Source: JABDIP01 sp965227455
GTDB lineage: Bacteria > Pseudomonadota > Alphaproteobacteria > DSM-16000 > Inquilinaceae
DNA: 64,000 nt
Assembly: GCA_965227455.1 (NCBI GenBank)
Contig: OZ245752.1
Coordinates: 3,968,001-4,032,000 of the forward strand
Direction: 5' to 3'
The notes under the pieces were generated by a model, which was given only the letters and a program-made list of their open reading frames with translations, was not told where the DNA came from and made no database searches. Positions 45,642 through 55,787 of this stretch are shown piece after piece. Each line of letters opens with the position of its first letter. The first letter of the stretch is position 1. The position numbers were made by a program, and so were the translations under genes.

Positions 45642-45825
45642 AGAACCACAGAGACACAGAGGCGCAGAGAACAAAGAAAACCACTACACCGTCATTCCCG
45701 CGAAGGCGAGAATCCACCGATCCCGGCTGCGCCTACCTGATCAGCATGAATCCTGGATTCCCGCTTTCGCGGGAATGACGGTCCTCCGTGATTGTTGGTT
45801 CTCTGTGTCTCTGCGCCTCTGTGGT
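45642..45825. repeat. Nested inverted-repeat (MITE-like) element, copy 3
   Basis: Outer arms (45642-45671 and 45795-45825) carry CACAGAGACACAGAGGCGC and its inverse; inner arms (45690-45716, 45752-45781) carry CATTCCCGCGAAGGCG and inverse. It fills the gap between the pqiA-like gene and glgA. Confidence 0.87.
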
Positions 45826-45847
45826 GACCCCGGTTGGTCGGCACCAC

Positions 45848-47293
45848 CTATTCCAGCATTTCCTGATACAGCGCCTGATAGTTGCGCGCCGCCGCCGGCC
45901 AGCCGAAATCCTGCGCCATGGCGGTTTGCTGCAGCCCGGCCCAGGTTTCCCTGTCGGCATAGAGGTCGCAGGCGCGGCCGATGGCTCGCGACAGGGCGGC
46001 CGCCGAGGCGGCCCTGAACACGAAGCCGGTCGCCCGGCCCTTGTCGATGGCGGCGGCCGTCGCATCGACCACCGTATCGGCCAGCCCGCCGGCCCGCCGC
46101 ACCAGCGGCAGCGCGCCATAGCGCAAGGCATAAAGCTGGGTGAGGCCGCAGGGCTCCGAGCGCGACGGCACGCCGATGATGTCGCTGCCGCCCTGGATCA
46201 GATGCGACAACGCCTCGTCATAGCCGATCCGCACGGCGACGGAGGCCGGCGCCTTGCGCGCCATGGCCTGGAAGCCCGCCTCCAGATCGGCATCGCCGCT
46301 GCCCAGCAGCACCAGCTGGCCGCCGGCGCGGATCAATGGCGGCAGCGCCGCCAGCATCAGGTCCAGCCCCTTATGCACGTTGAGCCGGCTGACCACGCCG
46401 AGCAGTGGCGCGTCCGGCGCCTCCGGCAGCCCCATCGTCTTCTGCAGCGCCGCCTTCGCCGCCGCCTTGCCGGTGAGATCGTCCGCCGAGAAGGGTTTCG
46501 GCAGGTTCGGGTCGGTCGCCGGGTTCCAGACACCGTAATCGACGCCGTTGACGATGCCGATCAGATCCCCGGCACGGTGCCGCAATAGGGCGTCAAGGCC
46601 GCAGCCTTGCTCCGTGCCCTGGATCTCCTTGGCATAGGTACGGCTGACGGTTGTGATGCGGTCGGCATAGGAAAGGCCGGCCTTCAGGAATCCCAGCTTG
46701 CCGTGGAATTCCAGGCCGTCATAGCGGAAGGCCTCCGCCGGCAGGCCCAGCCGCTCCACCGCCTCATAGGGGAACAGGCCCTGATAGGCGAGGTTGTGGA
46801 TGGTCAGGACCGTGCGCGGCCGCGGACCGCTATCCAGGGCCAGATAGGCCGGCGCCAGACCGCTCTGCCAGTCATGGGCGTGCACGATATCCGGCCGCCA
46901 GCCCGGGTCGAGGCCCTGGCCCAGCCGCGCCGCCATCCAGCTCAGCGCGCCGAAGCGCTGCTCGTTGTCGGCCCAGTCCTTGCCGTCAAAATCGAGATAG
47001 GGATTGCCGGGGCGATCGTAGTGTCCCGGACAGTCCAGGACATAGATCGGCACGTCCACACCCTTGGCCCGCACCAGCCGCAGCCGCGCCTCGCCGCCGC
47101 CGAACAGGAAACGGTCGGTCCACACCGCCTTGCCGTCCCGCACCGCGGCGGTTACCGGCGGATAGCCCGGCACCAGCACTCGGGTATCCACGCCCAGCGC
47201 GGCCAGCGCCGGCGGCAGCGCCCCCAGCACATCGGCCAGCCCGCCGGTCTTGATCAGCGGATAGAGTTCCGATGCGACATGCAGGACCCGCAT
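45848..47293 (-). CDS. glgA: Glycogen synthase (ADP-glucose dependent)
   Basis: A 481-residue GT5 glycosyltransferase that extends alpha-1,4-glucan from ADP-glucose. The N-terminal KTGGLADVLGALP motif binds ADP-glucose. Further motifs are DIVHAHDWQSGLAPAYL, VSRLNVHKGLDLM and PSRSEPCGLTQLYALRYGALPLV. It starts 12 bases after the glgC stop, and the two are co-transcribed. A MITE-like element is right after its stop. Confidence 0.96.
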   Translation of the reverse strand: MRVLHVASELYPLIKTGGLADVLGALPPALAALGVDTRVLVPGYPPVTAAVRDGKAVWTDRFLFGGGEARLRLVRAKGVDVPIYVLDCPGHYDRPGNPYLDFDGKDWADNEQRFGALSWMAARLGQGLDPGWRPDIVHAHDWQSGLAPAYLALDSGPRPRTVLTIHNLAYQGLFPYEAVERLGLPAEAFRYDGLEFHGKLGFLKAGLSYADRITTVSRTYAKEIQGTEQGCGLDALLRHRAGDLIGIVNGVDYGVWNPATDPNLPKPFSADDLTGKAAAKAALQKTMGLPEAPDAPLLGVVSRLNVHKGLDLMLAALPPLIRAGGQLVLLGSGDADLEAGFQAMARKAPASVAVRIGYDEALSHLIQGGSDIIGVPSRSEPCGLTQLYALRYGALPLVRRAGGLADTVVDATAAAIDKGRATGFVFRAASAAALSRAIGRACDLYADRETWAGLQQTAMAQDFGWPAAARNYQALYQEMLE

Positions 47294-47304
47294 CGCGGCC
47301 GCCC

Positions 47305-48579
47305 TCAGTCGGCGGCGGCTTCGAGCGCCTGGATCATCGGCCGGGTGATCAGCACCACGCCCTTGTCGGTGCGGTGGAACCGCGCCGCATCCGCCTCCGC
47401 ATCCTCGCCGACCACCAGCCCTTCGGGGATGTCGCAGCCACGATCAACGACCACCTTGGTCAGCCGCGCGTTGCGGCCGATATTGCAGCCTGGCAGCACC
47501 ACGGCTTCGTTCAGCTCCGCATAGGAGTTCACCCGCACCTCGGAGAACAGCAGCGAGCGCCGCACCGTGGCGCCGGACACCACGCAGCCGCCGGAAACCA
47601 TGCTATTGACGGCGGTGCCGCGCCGGTCGTCCTTGTCGAAGACGAACTTGGCCGGCGGAAGCTGTTCCTGATAGGTGTGAATCGGCCAGCGCTGGTCGTA
47701 CAGATCCAGCGCCGGCGTCACGCTGGTGAGGTCCAGATTGGCCTCCCAATAGGCGTCGATGGTACCGACATCGCGCCAATAGGCCTCGTCCTGTCCCTCG
47801 CTGAAGATCGCGCTCTGCCCCAGCCGGTGGGCGAAGACATTCGCCCGCGACACCAGGTAGGGGATGATGTCCCGCCCGAAATCATGGGCCGACAGCGCGT
47901 CGCTGGCATCCCGGTTCAACTGCTCGAACAGGAAATCGGTGTTGAAGATGTAGATGCCCATGCTGGCGAGCGCGATATCGGGCTTGCCCGGCATGGCCGG
48001 CGGATCGGCCGGCTTTTCCAGGAAACCGGTGATGCGCTGGTCGTCGTCGACCGCCATGACGCCGAAGGCGACGGCCTCCATGCGCGGCACCTCCAGGCAG
48101 CCCACGGTGACGTCGGCGCCCTTGGCGACGTGGTCCTCCAGCATCGCCGCATAATCCTGTTTGTAGATGTGGTCGCCGGCCAGGATGATGACGTAGTCGG
48201 ATCCCTCCGCCTCCAGGATGTCGATGTTCTGCCAGACCGCATCGGCTGTGCCCCGGTACCACATGCTCTCATCGACCCGCTGCTGCGCTGGCAGCAGGTC
48301 GACGAACTCGCCCATCTCGGCGCGCAGATGGCCCCAGCCGCGCTGCAAGTGCCGCAGCAGGCTGTGCGATTTGTACTGGGTCATCACATAGATGCGGCGG
48401 ATGCCGGAATTGATGCAGTTCGACAGTGCGAAATCGATGATGCGGAACTTGCCGCCGAAATGGACCGCCGGCTTGGCGCGCCGGTCGGTCAACTGCTTCA
48501 ACCGGCTTCCCCGGCCTCCGGCCAGGACAAGAGCGAGCGTCCGGCGCGGCAATTGACGTGGCGCGGAGTCTTCGGACAT
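47305..48579 (-). CDS. glgC: Glucose-1-phosphate adenylyltransferase
   Basis: A 424-residue enzyme that makes ADP-glucose, the first committed step of glycogen synthesis. The N-terminal LVLAGGRGSRLKQLTDRRAKPAV is the nucleotide-binding motif, FGGKFRIIDFALSNCINSGI follows, and a C-terminal left-handed beta-helix region (SGGCVVSGATVRRSLL) is seen. It precedes glgA. Allosteric control by sugar phosphates is expected from the family. A TATACT hexamer lies upstream near 48630 on the minus strand. Confidence 0.96.
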   Translation of the reverse strand: MSEDSAPRQLPRRTLALVLAGGRGSRLKQLTDRRAKPAVHFGGKFRIIDFALSNCINSGIRRIYVMTQYKSHSLLRHLQRGWGHLRAEMGEFVDLLPAQQRVDESMWYRGTADAVWQNIDILEAEGSDYVIILAGDHIYKQDYAAMLEDHVAKGADVTVGCLEVPRMEAVAFGVMAVDDDQRITGFLEKPADPPAMPGKPDIALASMGIYIFNTDFLFEQLNRDASDALSAHDFGRDIIPYLVSRANVFAHRLGQSAIFSEGQDEAYWRDVGTIDAYWEANLDLTSVTPALDLYDQRWPIHTYQEQLPPAKFVFDKDDRRGTAVNSMVSGGCVVSGATVRRSLLFSEVRVNSYAELNEAVVLPGCNIGRNARLTKVVVDRGCDIPEGLVVGEDAEADAARFHRTDKGVVLITRPMIQALEAAAD

Positions 48580-48664
48580 CGGCGGCCTCCCCCAGGCGTC
48601 CGGGCCGGTCTTGGCCCGATTTCCGGTAGTATATGGAGCGTTCCGGCGCGCCGAAAGGGCGCGA

Positions 48665-49612
48665 TCACCCGGCCGCGTAAATTGGTCCGTAGAAGGCCAG
48701 CAGGATCGACAGCGGGACGATGGAGACCACGGTGGAGACCAGGATGACGGCCGAAGTCCGTTCCTCGTAGACGCCCCGGTTCTGCGCCACCACGAAGGCC
48801 AGCGCCCCGGTCGGCAGCGCCGCCAGGATGACGGCGCAGGCGGTCCAGAACGGGTCCATGGGAAACAGGGTGATGGCCAGCCAATAGCAGATCAGCGGCT
48901 GCCACAGCAGCTTCAGGATGCTGATCCAGGCGACCTCCGCCAGGTTGGACACCAGCTTGCGGCCGCCGAGGAAGAGGCCGATGGCGAACAGGGCGCAGGG
49001 TCCGGCCGCCGCGCCCGTCAGCTCGAACAGGGTCACGACCGGGGTCGGCAGCGGCAGCCCGATTGCGGCCCAGGCCAGACCAGTGACCGGCGCCACCAGC
49101 AGCGGATTGCGCACCAGTGCCAGCAGGGCCGACCGGATGACCGCACCGGTGCCGCGCCCTGCACCCGCCGCCATTTCCAGCGCCGCCGCGTGGACGCCGA
49201 CGGCCAGGGCCATCAAGACCGTCGACAGGGTGGCCGGCGGGATCGCCGCCTCGCCGAATGCCGCCACCAGCAGCGGAATGCCGAGATAGCCGGTGTTACC
49301 GAAGCCGGCATTCAGCCCCTGCATCGCCAGGATCGAAGGCCGCGCGCGGTAGAGCAGAAAGCCGATCACGATGGCGGCGAGCCAAACCGCCGTCGCACTG
49401 CCCAGGAAGGCGCCGATGAAGGGCCAGTGCAGCGTCTCGCGAATGCCGGACCGCGCCATGCCTAGGAACAGCAGCGGCGGCAACGCAATCCAGTAGACGA
49501 AGCCGTTCAGCGCCTCCGAGGAGGCCGGGCCCAGCAGCCCGCCGCGGCGCACGAGAGCCCCGGCCAGGATGATGGCGAAGACCGGCAACGCGACGTTGAA
49601 GACTGCGGACAT
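48665..49612 (-). CDS. AEC family transporter
   Basis: A 315-residue membrane protein of the auxin-efflux-carrier family with ten hydrophobic helices in two repeats. It begins MSAVFNVALPVFAIILAGALVRRGG, and the family signature GFGNTGYLGIPLLVAAFGE occurs in the first half, with LLALVRNPLLVAPVTGLAW in the second. It transports organic acids such as malate or malonate in other bacteria; the substrate here is unknown. Convergent with nothing and divergent from the TerB-like gene. Confidence 0.87.
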   Translation of the reverse strand: MSAVFNVALPVFAIILAGALVRRGGLLGPASSEALNGFVYWIALPPLLFLGMARSGIRETLHWPFIGAFLGSATAVWLAAIVIGFLLYRARPSILAMQGLNAGFGNTGYLGIPLLVAAFGEAAIPPATLSTVLMALAVGVHAAALEMAAGAGRGTGAVIRSALLALVRNPLLVAPVTGLAWAAIGLPLPTPVVTLFELTGAAAGPCALFAIGLFLGGRKLVSNLAEVAWISILKLLWQPLICYWLAITLFPMDPFWTACAVILAALPTGALAFVVAQNRGVYEERTSAVILVSTVVSIVPLSILLAFYGPIYAAG

Positions 49613-49805
49613 GGCGGCGCGAGAACTTGGATCGGAGCGGGATACGAGGGGCCAAAGCCGGGCCTGACGGCGGCTTTGGGCTGTATGCCATGACGCTTTG
49701 CGGGCTGTCGAGCGCGCCACGCCTTGACGGCGACCCCCTGCCGCGCCCATATCCCCGTGGACACCGCATTCGCGGCGCCCTGCCAACCCCCTGGAATATG
49801 CCACC

Positions 49806-50210
49806 ATGACCGATCCCCACGGCGCGCTCATCTACACCATGGTCCTAGCCTCCGCCTCGGACGGCACGATGTCCGACAAGGAGCTGGAGACGCTCTCTGA
49901 GACCGTGCGCTTCCTGCCGGTCTTTCGCGATTTCGACCGCGCCCGGATCGCCGATCTGTCGCGCGAATGCGCGGCGATGCTGCAGGACGAGGACGGCCTC
50001 GACCGGGCCATCGAGCTGATCGGCGGCGCCCTGCCCCAGCGGCTGCACGAAACCGCCTATGCCATCGCCTGCGACGTGGTTGCTGCCGACGGCACCGCCA
50101 GCCAGGAGGAACTGCGCCTGCTGGAGATGCTGCGCCACACCCTCAACATCGACCGGCTGCATGCCGCCGCCATCGAACGCGGCGCCCGCGCCCGACATAT
50201 GACGCTGTAG
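49806..50210 (+). CDS. TerB-like tellurite-resistance family protein
   Basis: A 134-residue all-helical protein: MVLASASDGTMSDKELETL and DVVAADGTASQEELRLLEMLRHTL, with a DG.xs..E pattern of metal-binding acidic residues, matching the TerB/co-chaperone-like family. Function in this context is unknown. It is convergent with the dehalogenase-like gene. Confidence 0.78.
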   Translation: MTDPHGALIYTMVLASASDGTMSDKELETLSETVRFLPVFRDFDRARIADLSRECAAMLQDEDGLDRAIELIGGALPQRLHETAYAIACDVVAADGTASQEELRLLEMLRHTLNIDRLHAAAIERGARARHMTL

Positions 50211-50234
50211 GGGCGAAAGTCCGGTCGGGCGGGC

Positions 50235-51104
50235 CTAGGTCAAGAATTCCTGCAAGGCCGCCAGGGTCTCCTGCGGCTTCTCCTCCGGCAGGAAATGGCC
50301 GCAATCGATGCCCTGCCCGCGCACGTCGTCGGCCTTCTCCCGCCAGACATTCAGGATGTCGTAGCGGCGGCCGACCAGGCCCCTCTCACCCCACAACACC
50401 AGCAGCGGGCAGGCGATGCGGGCCTCTTCGTCCGCCCGGTCGTGTTCCAGATCGATGGTCGCGGCGGCCCGGTAATCCTCGCAGGAGGCGTGGATCGCCG
50501 CCGGATCGCGGAAGCAGCGCTTGTATTCCGCCACCGCCTCGGGCGTGAAGGCATCCTCATCGGCGCCCCAGGCGGTCAGCTTGCGCTGTAGGTAGTCGTC
50601 CGGATCGGTGCCGATCAGCTTTTCCGGCAGGCCGTTCGGCTGGATCAGGAAGAACCAGTGGTAGTAGACGGTGGCCACGGTCTGGTCGACGGTCTCGAAG
50701 ACGGTGCGCGTCGGGGCGATGTCCAGCACCGCCACCCGCTCGACCCGATCGGGATGGTCCAATGCCAGCCGGTGAGACACCCGGCCGCCGCGGTCATGGC
50801 CGACCAGGGCGAAACGCTCGAACCCCAGCGCCGCCATCACCTCCACCTGATCGGCCGCCATCTGGCGCTTGGAATAGGCCTCGTGACCGGCGCCGCCAGG
50901 CGGCTTGGCGCTGTCGCCATAGCCGCGCAGATCCGCCGCCACGACGGTGAAGCGCTCGGCCAGGGCCGGGGCGATCTTGTGCCAGATCACATGGGTCTGC
51001 GGATAGCCGTGCAGCAGTAGCAGCGGAGGACCGTCGCCACCGACCACCGCATGGATCTCGACCCCGTTGGCGTGGATGAACTCCCGCCGGAACCTTTCGA
51101 ACAT
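50235..51104 (-). CDS. Alpha/beta hydrolase, fluoroacetate/haloacetate dehalogenase-like
   Basis: A 289-residue hydrolase that hydrolyses the C-halogen bond of haloacetates in its family. Compared with the Rhodopseudomonas palustris fluoroacetate dehalogenase (D110, R111, R114, D134, H155, W156), residues D104, R105, R108, D128, H149 and W150 occur with a constant offset of six. The motifs are HGYPQT, DLRGYGDS, GHDRGGRVSHRLALDHP and YYHWFF. Y211 in CEDYRAA and H270 complete the set. Substrate may be fluoro- or chloroacetate, but an epoxide-hydrolase-like activity is not excluded. It stands alone. Confidence 0.86.
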   Translation of the reverse strand: MFERFRREFIHANGVEIHAVVGGDGPPLLLLHGYPQTHVIWHKIAPALAERFTVVAADLRGYGDSAKPPGGAGHEAYSKRQMAADQVEVMAALGFERFALVGHDRGGRVSHRLALDHPDRVERVAVLDIAPTRTVFETVDQTVATVYYHWFFLIQPNGLPEKLIGTDPDDYLQRKLTAWGADEDAFTPEAVAEYKRCFRDPAAIHASCEDYRAAATIDLEHDRADEEARIACPLLVLWGERGLVGRRYDILNVWREKADDVRGQGIDCGHFLPEEKPQETLAALQEFLT

Positions 51105-51220
51105 GGCCTGCTGCCTTGCCTAATTTCCAGTTCTGCAGCATTGCATCGTTGAGGTGTGAGATCGACATCTCACACCCAATTTCTTGCCTCGTCCGGCCAT
51201 CGCGCCTAATACCTTGGCCG

Positions 51221-51369
51221 GCGCATCCCCCTCACCCTCCCAACGCTTCGCGTCGGGTCCCTCCCTCTCCCCAAGGAGAGGGGAACTTAGGGCCGGCGCC
51301 GCGATTTCCGTCTCCTTTGGGAGAGGGAGGGACCCGCGGCGAAGCCGTGGGAGGGTGAGGGGGATGCGC
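51221..51369. repeat. Long inverted repeat upstream of hisS
   Basis: An arm of about 59 bases (51221-51279, starting GCGCATCCCCCTCACCCTCC) has an imperfect inverted counterpart at 51311-51369 with a central spacer of about 31 bases. Related to the repeat downstream of hisS, sharing CTCACCC, CTTCGC and CTCTCCC blocks. It nearly fills the gap between the hydrolase and hisS. Confidence 0.8.
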
Positions 51370-51401
51370 TGAGACCGATAAACAGCGCGACTGCCTTGAC
51401 A

Positions 51402-52739
51402 ATGTCCGACCGCAAGATCGTCAAGCCACAGCCGGTGAGCGGCTTTCCGGAATGGCTGCCGGAACAGAAGCTGGTCGAGCAGCGCATGCTGGACATCATC
51501 CGCGAGGAGTTCGAGCGCTACGGCTTCGGCCCCATCGAAACCCCGGCCATCGAGCGCAAGGAGGTGCTGGCCGCCAAGGGCGTGGTGGAGAAGGAGATCT
51601 ATGCCCTGTCGCGGCTGGCCGGCGAGGGCGAGGATGCCGCCACCGAGATGGCGTTGCATTTCGACCTGACGGTGCCCCTGGCGCGCTATGTGGCGCAGCA
51701 TTTCAACACCCTGGTCTTCCCGTTCCGGCGCTACCAGATGCAGAAGGTGTGGCGCGGCGAGCGACCCCAGGCCGGCCGTTTCCGCGAGTTCTACCAATGC
51801 GACATCGACGTCATCGGCAGCGGCAAGCTGACCCTGCTCAACGATGCGGAGATGCCGCTGGTGATCCACGGCATCTTCAGCCGCATCGGCATCGGCCGCT
51901 TCCTGATCCGGGTCAACAACCGGAAGATCCTGCAAGGGTTCTTCGCCCATCTCGGCCTGCCGCCGGAGCGCGGCGCCGATGCCCTGCGTGTGGTCGATGC
52001 CCTGGACAAGATCGGCCGGGAAAAGGTTCTGGCCGAGCTGGAGGCGCGGGCCGGTCTGGATGGGGATCAGGCGACCCGGCTTGTCGGATTTATCTCGGGG
52101 TCCCCGGCCCTCCAGGATCTGAAGGGCATGGCCGACGACCCGGTGTTCCAGCAGGGCGTCGCGGAACTCACCGAGGTTACCGGCGGCATGCGCGATCTCG
52201 GCCTGCCGGACGATGCCTGGACCGTCGACCTGTCCATCGCTCGCGGGCTCGACTACTACACCGGCACCGTCTACGAGACGATCCTGGTCGACAATCCGGA
52301 GATCGGCAGCATCTGCTCCGGCGGACGCTATGACGACCTGGCCGGCACCTTCACCAAGCAGACCCTGCCCGGCGTGGGCATCTCCATCGGCCTGACCCGG
52401 CTGCTGTCGCGCCTGTTCGATGCCGGGCTGCTGAAGACCGGGGCCGCAACCCCGGCCCGGGCGCTGGTGACGATGATGGACCCGGCCTTCCGCGACCGCT
52501 ACCTGACGCTGGCGGCGGAGCTGCGGGCCGCCGGCATCAATACCGAGCTCTACACCCAGGACCGCAAGCTGGGCGACCAGCTGAAATACGCCGACCGCAA
52601 GGGCATCCCGGTGGCGGTGATCGCCGGCGAGAGCGAGTTCGACGCTGGCACCGTGGTGTTGAAGGCGATGCAGTCCGGCGAACAGACGACGCATCCGCGC
52701 AGCGGCGTGAGCGACGCGGTGCGGGCGCTGCTGGGCTGA
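51402..52739 (+). CDS. hisS: Histidyl-tRNA synthetase, class II
   Basis: A 445-residue class II enzyme charging tRNA-His. Motif 2 is in QMQKVWRGERPQAGRFREFY, HisRS-specific ARGLDYYTGTVYE and a motif 3 SGGRYDDLAGTF...GVGISIGLTRL follow; the C-terminal anticodon-binding domain has ELYTQDRKLGDQLKYADRKG. I give ATG 51402; an in-frame TTG at 51396 adds two residues. No Shine-Dalgarno is seen at the start, so translation could be leaderless or depend on the adjacent repeat. Confidence 0.95.
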   Translation: MSDRKIVKPQPVSGFPEWLPEQKLVEQRMLDIIREEFERYGFGPIETPAIERKEVLAAKGVVEKEIYALSRLAGEGEDAATEMALHFDLTVPLARYVAQHFNTLVFPFRRYQMQKVWRGERPQAGRFREFYQCDIDVIGSGKLTLLNDAEMPLVIHGIFSRIGIGRFLIRVNNRKILQGFFAHLGLPPERGADALRVVDALDKIGREKVLAELEARAGLDGDQATRLVGFISGSPALQDLKGMADDPVFQQGVAELTEVTGGMRDLGLPDDAWTVDLSIARGLDYYTGTVYETILVDNPEIGSICSGGRYDDLAGTFTKQTLPGVGISIGLTRLLSRLFDAGLLKTGAATPARALVTMMDPAFRDRYLTLAAELRAAGINTELYTQDRKLGDQLKYADRKGIPVAVIAGESEFDAGTVVLKAMQSGEQTTHPRSGVSDAVRALLG

Positions 52740-52749
52740 AACGCCGGTT

Positions 52750-52875
52750 CTGCCCTCACCCGGCTCGGCTTCGCTCGCCAACTTCTCCCAGGGGGAGAGG
52801 GAAAATCTGGCCAGCGCCGAAAAACCTCTCCCTTTGGGAGAGGGTGGCGAGCGAAGCCGAGCCGGGTGAGGGCAG
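52750..52875. repeat. Long inverted repeat downstream of hisS
   Basis: Arms of about 49 bases (52750-52798 and 52826-52875) share CTGCCCTCACCCGGCTCGGC and its inverse. It belongs to the same family as the element upstream of hisS (51221-51369), and starts ten bases after the hisS stop. Confidence 0.8.
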
Positions 52876-52889
52876 CGCCGGCCTCTCCG

Positions 52890-52927
52890 AAAAGAAAATG
52901 GGGCCGCGGAGAGATCCCCGCGGCCCC
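52890..52927 (-). terminator. Rho-independent terminator of groESL
   Basis: On the minus strand a perfect 10-bp GC hairpin (52900-52909 with 52918-52927) is followed by a T-rich tract (TTTTCTTTT) at 52891-52899. It lies 41 bases after the groEL stop in the right orientation. Confidence 0.85.
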
Positions 52928-52967
52928 GAAAGGCTGCCGGCCGAAGCCGGCATGAAGGTGTGCGGAC

Positions 52968-54617
<1,650 letters not shown>

Positions 54618-54728
54618 TTAAGCTTCCTCGTTGATGTATCAGTTTAACTGCGGCATCCGCCCGTGACCGGACCGGATCGGTCCGTCGCGGTGGCTGCCGC
54701 CGGTTTCAGGAACGATGCGCGAAACGGG

Positions 54729-55040
54729 TCAGGCGGCCTTCGCCTTCGCCTCCGCTTCGATCACACCCAGGATGTCGGATTCCTTCATGATCAGAAGGTC
54801 TTCGCCGTCCAGCTTGACCTCGGTGCCGGACCATTTGCCGAACAGGATCCGGTCGCCGGCCTGCACGTCGAGGGGGACCAGCTTGCCGGTCTCGTCGCGA
54901 TTGCCCGCACCGACGGCGACGACTTCGCCTTCCTGCGGCTTTTCCTTGGCGGTATCGGGGATGATGATGCCCCCGGAGGTCTTGTCGTCCTGCTCGATAC
55001 GGCGGACCAGAACGCGGTCATGGAGGGGTCGGAAACCCAT
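54729..55040 (-). CDS. groES: Co-chaperonin GroES
   Basis: A 103-residue co-chaperonin, with FRPLHDRVLVRRIEQDDKTSGGIIIP and the mobile loop region. The ATG at 55040 was chosen as it matches the universal GroES start. It precedes groEL and sits downstream of two CIRCE elements. Confidence 0.96.
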   Translation of the reverse strand: MGFRPLHDRVLVRRIEQDDKTSGGIIIPDTAKEKPQEGEVVAVGAGNRDETGKLVPLDVQAGDRILFGKWSGTEVKLDGEDLLIMKESDILGVIEAEAKAKAA

Positions 55041-55108
55041 CTGCAGCTCTCCCAATTGGACATAGCTCGTTGAAACACCGGCCGGAAATTCCGGCGTCGC
55101 GGAGGGTG

Positions 55109-55135
55109 TTAGCACTCTCCGCAGGTGAGTGCCAA
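55109..55135. promoter_or_regulatory. CIRCE element (HrcA operator)
   Basis: TTAGCACTC (55109-55117), nine bases, GAGTGCCAA (55127-55135) matches the CIRCE consensus with one mismatch. It lies about 70 bases upstream of groES and predicts HrcA repression. Confidence 0.93.
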
Positions 55136-55159
55136 GCATGTAATGACGGGTGGAAGATC

Positions 55160-55165
55160 TTCAAG
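55160..55165 (-). promoter_or_regulatory. Candidate heat-shock promoter -35 for groESL
   Basis: On the minus strand CTTGAAG begins near 55165, followed after a spacer of about 16 bases by a TACATG-like element close to the CIRCE. It resembles either a sigma-32-type or a sigma-70 promoter; pattern only. Confidence 0.35.
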
Positions 55166-55190
55166 GAGGCCCGCGAAAATAGCCGGTTTG

Positions 55191-55217
55191 GCAGCACTGT
55201 CCATCGAAGAGTGCTAA
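55191..55217. promoter_or_regulatory. Degenerate second CIRCE element
   Basis: Left arm GCAGCACTG (55191-55199), nine bases, right arm GAGTGCTAA (55209-55217). The right arm is a perfect CIRCE half; the left matches six of nine. It could strengthen HrcA binding or serve the divergent usg gene. Confidence 0.6.
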
Positions 55218-55331
55218 CCCATTGACTTTACGAAACTTTTACCCTTGATCCACAGACTGGAACGACTCAGGATAAGGCATCGAGGGATCAATCGCACTCC
55301 GATCACGAACGACCGAGGAGACGATTGCGAC

Positions 55332-55610
55332 ATGAGTGACCTGGGCCATACCGAACTCGGCCGGCAGCTCGCCGGCTACCGACTGACGACCGCCGAAATC
55401 CTCTACCACATGCCCGACCATCCGGGCCTGCTGCAGACCTATGTCTGGCAGGAGCTGGACCTGGCGCCGAAGTTCCCCGAGCTGCGCCGCTTCCTCGATT
55501 TCTGGACCCGCGAGCTGGACGGCCCGCTGCACTCGGTCAAGGTTAGCGCCGCCGGCCTCATCACCCCCGCCAATCTGCGCATGTGCGACGCCGAATTCCG
55601 GCTGCATTGA
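55332..55610 (+). CDS. usg: Usg family protein
   Basis: A 92-residue alphaproteobacterial small protein of the usg family: LTTAEILYHMPDHPGLLQTYVWQ and LAPKFPELRRFLDFWTRELDGPLHSV are the family motifs. Function is unknown; the family is often near tryptophan biosynthesis genes in other genomes, which is not the case here. Its ATG at 55332 was chosen over an upstream in-frame ATG. It is divergent from groES. A palindromic core element follows. Confidence 0.85.
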   Translation: MSDLGHTELGRQLAGYRLTTAEILYHMPDHPGLLQTYVWQELDLAPKFPELRRFLDFWTRELDGPLHSVKVSAAGLITPANLRMCDAEFRLH

Positions 55611-55648
55611 GCGGCGTTGGCCCTCTTTCGAACCCGTCTCCACGTCTT

Positions 55649-55737
55649 GTCATTCCCGCGAAAGCGGGAATCCAGGGAGCACCGTGGTGCCACCGGCACA
55701 GACGGGATATCTGGATTCCCGTTTTCGCGGGAATGAC
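55649..55737. repeat. MITE-like element core only, copy B
   Basis: GTCATTCCCGCGAAAGCGGG (55649-55675 region) and inverted counterpart (55711-55737) without outer arms. It lies between usg and the DUF3052 gene. Confidence 0.78.
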
Positions 55738-55787
55738 AATCGATGGGTTTGTCGTCAGGGACAGACCTTCCCGACTCTCACCCCCTC

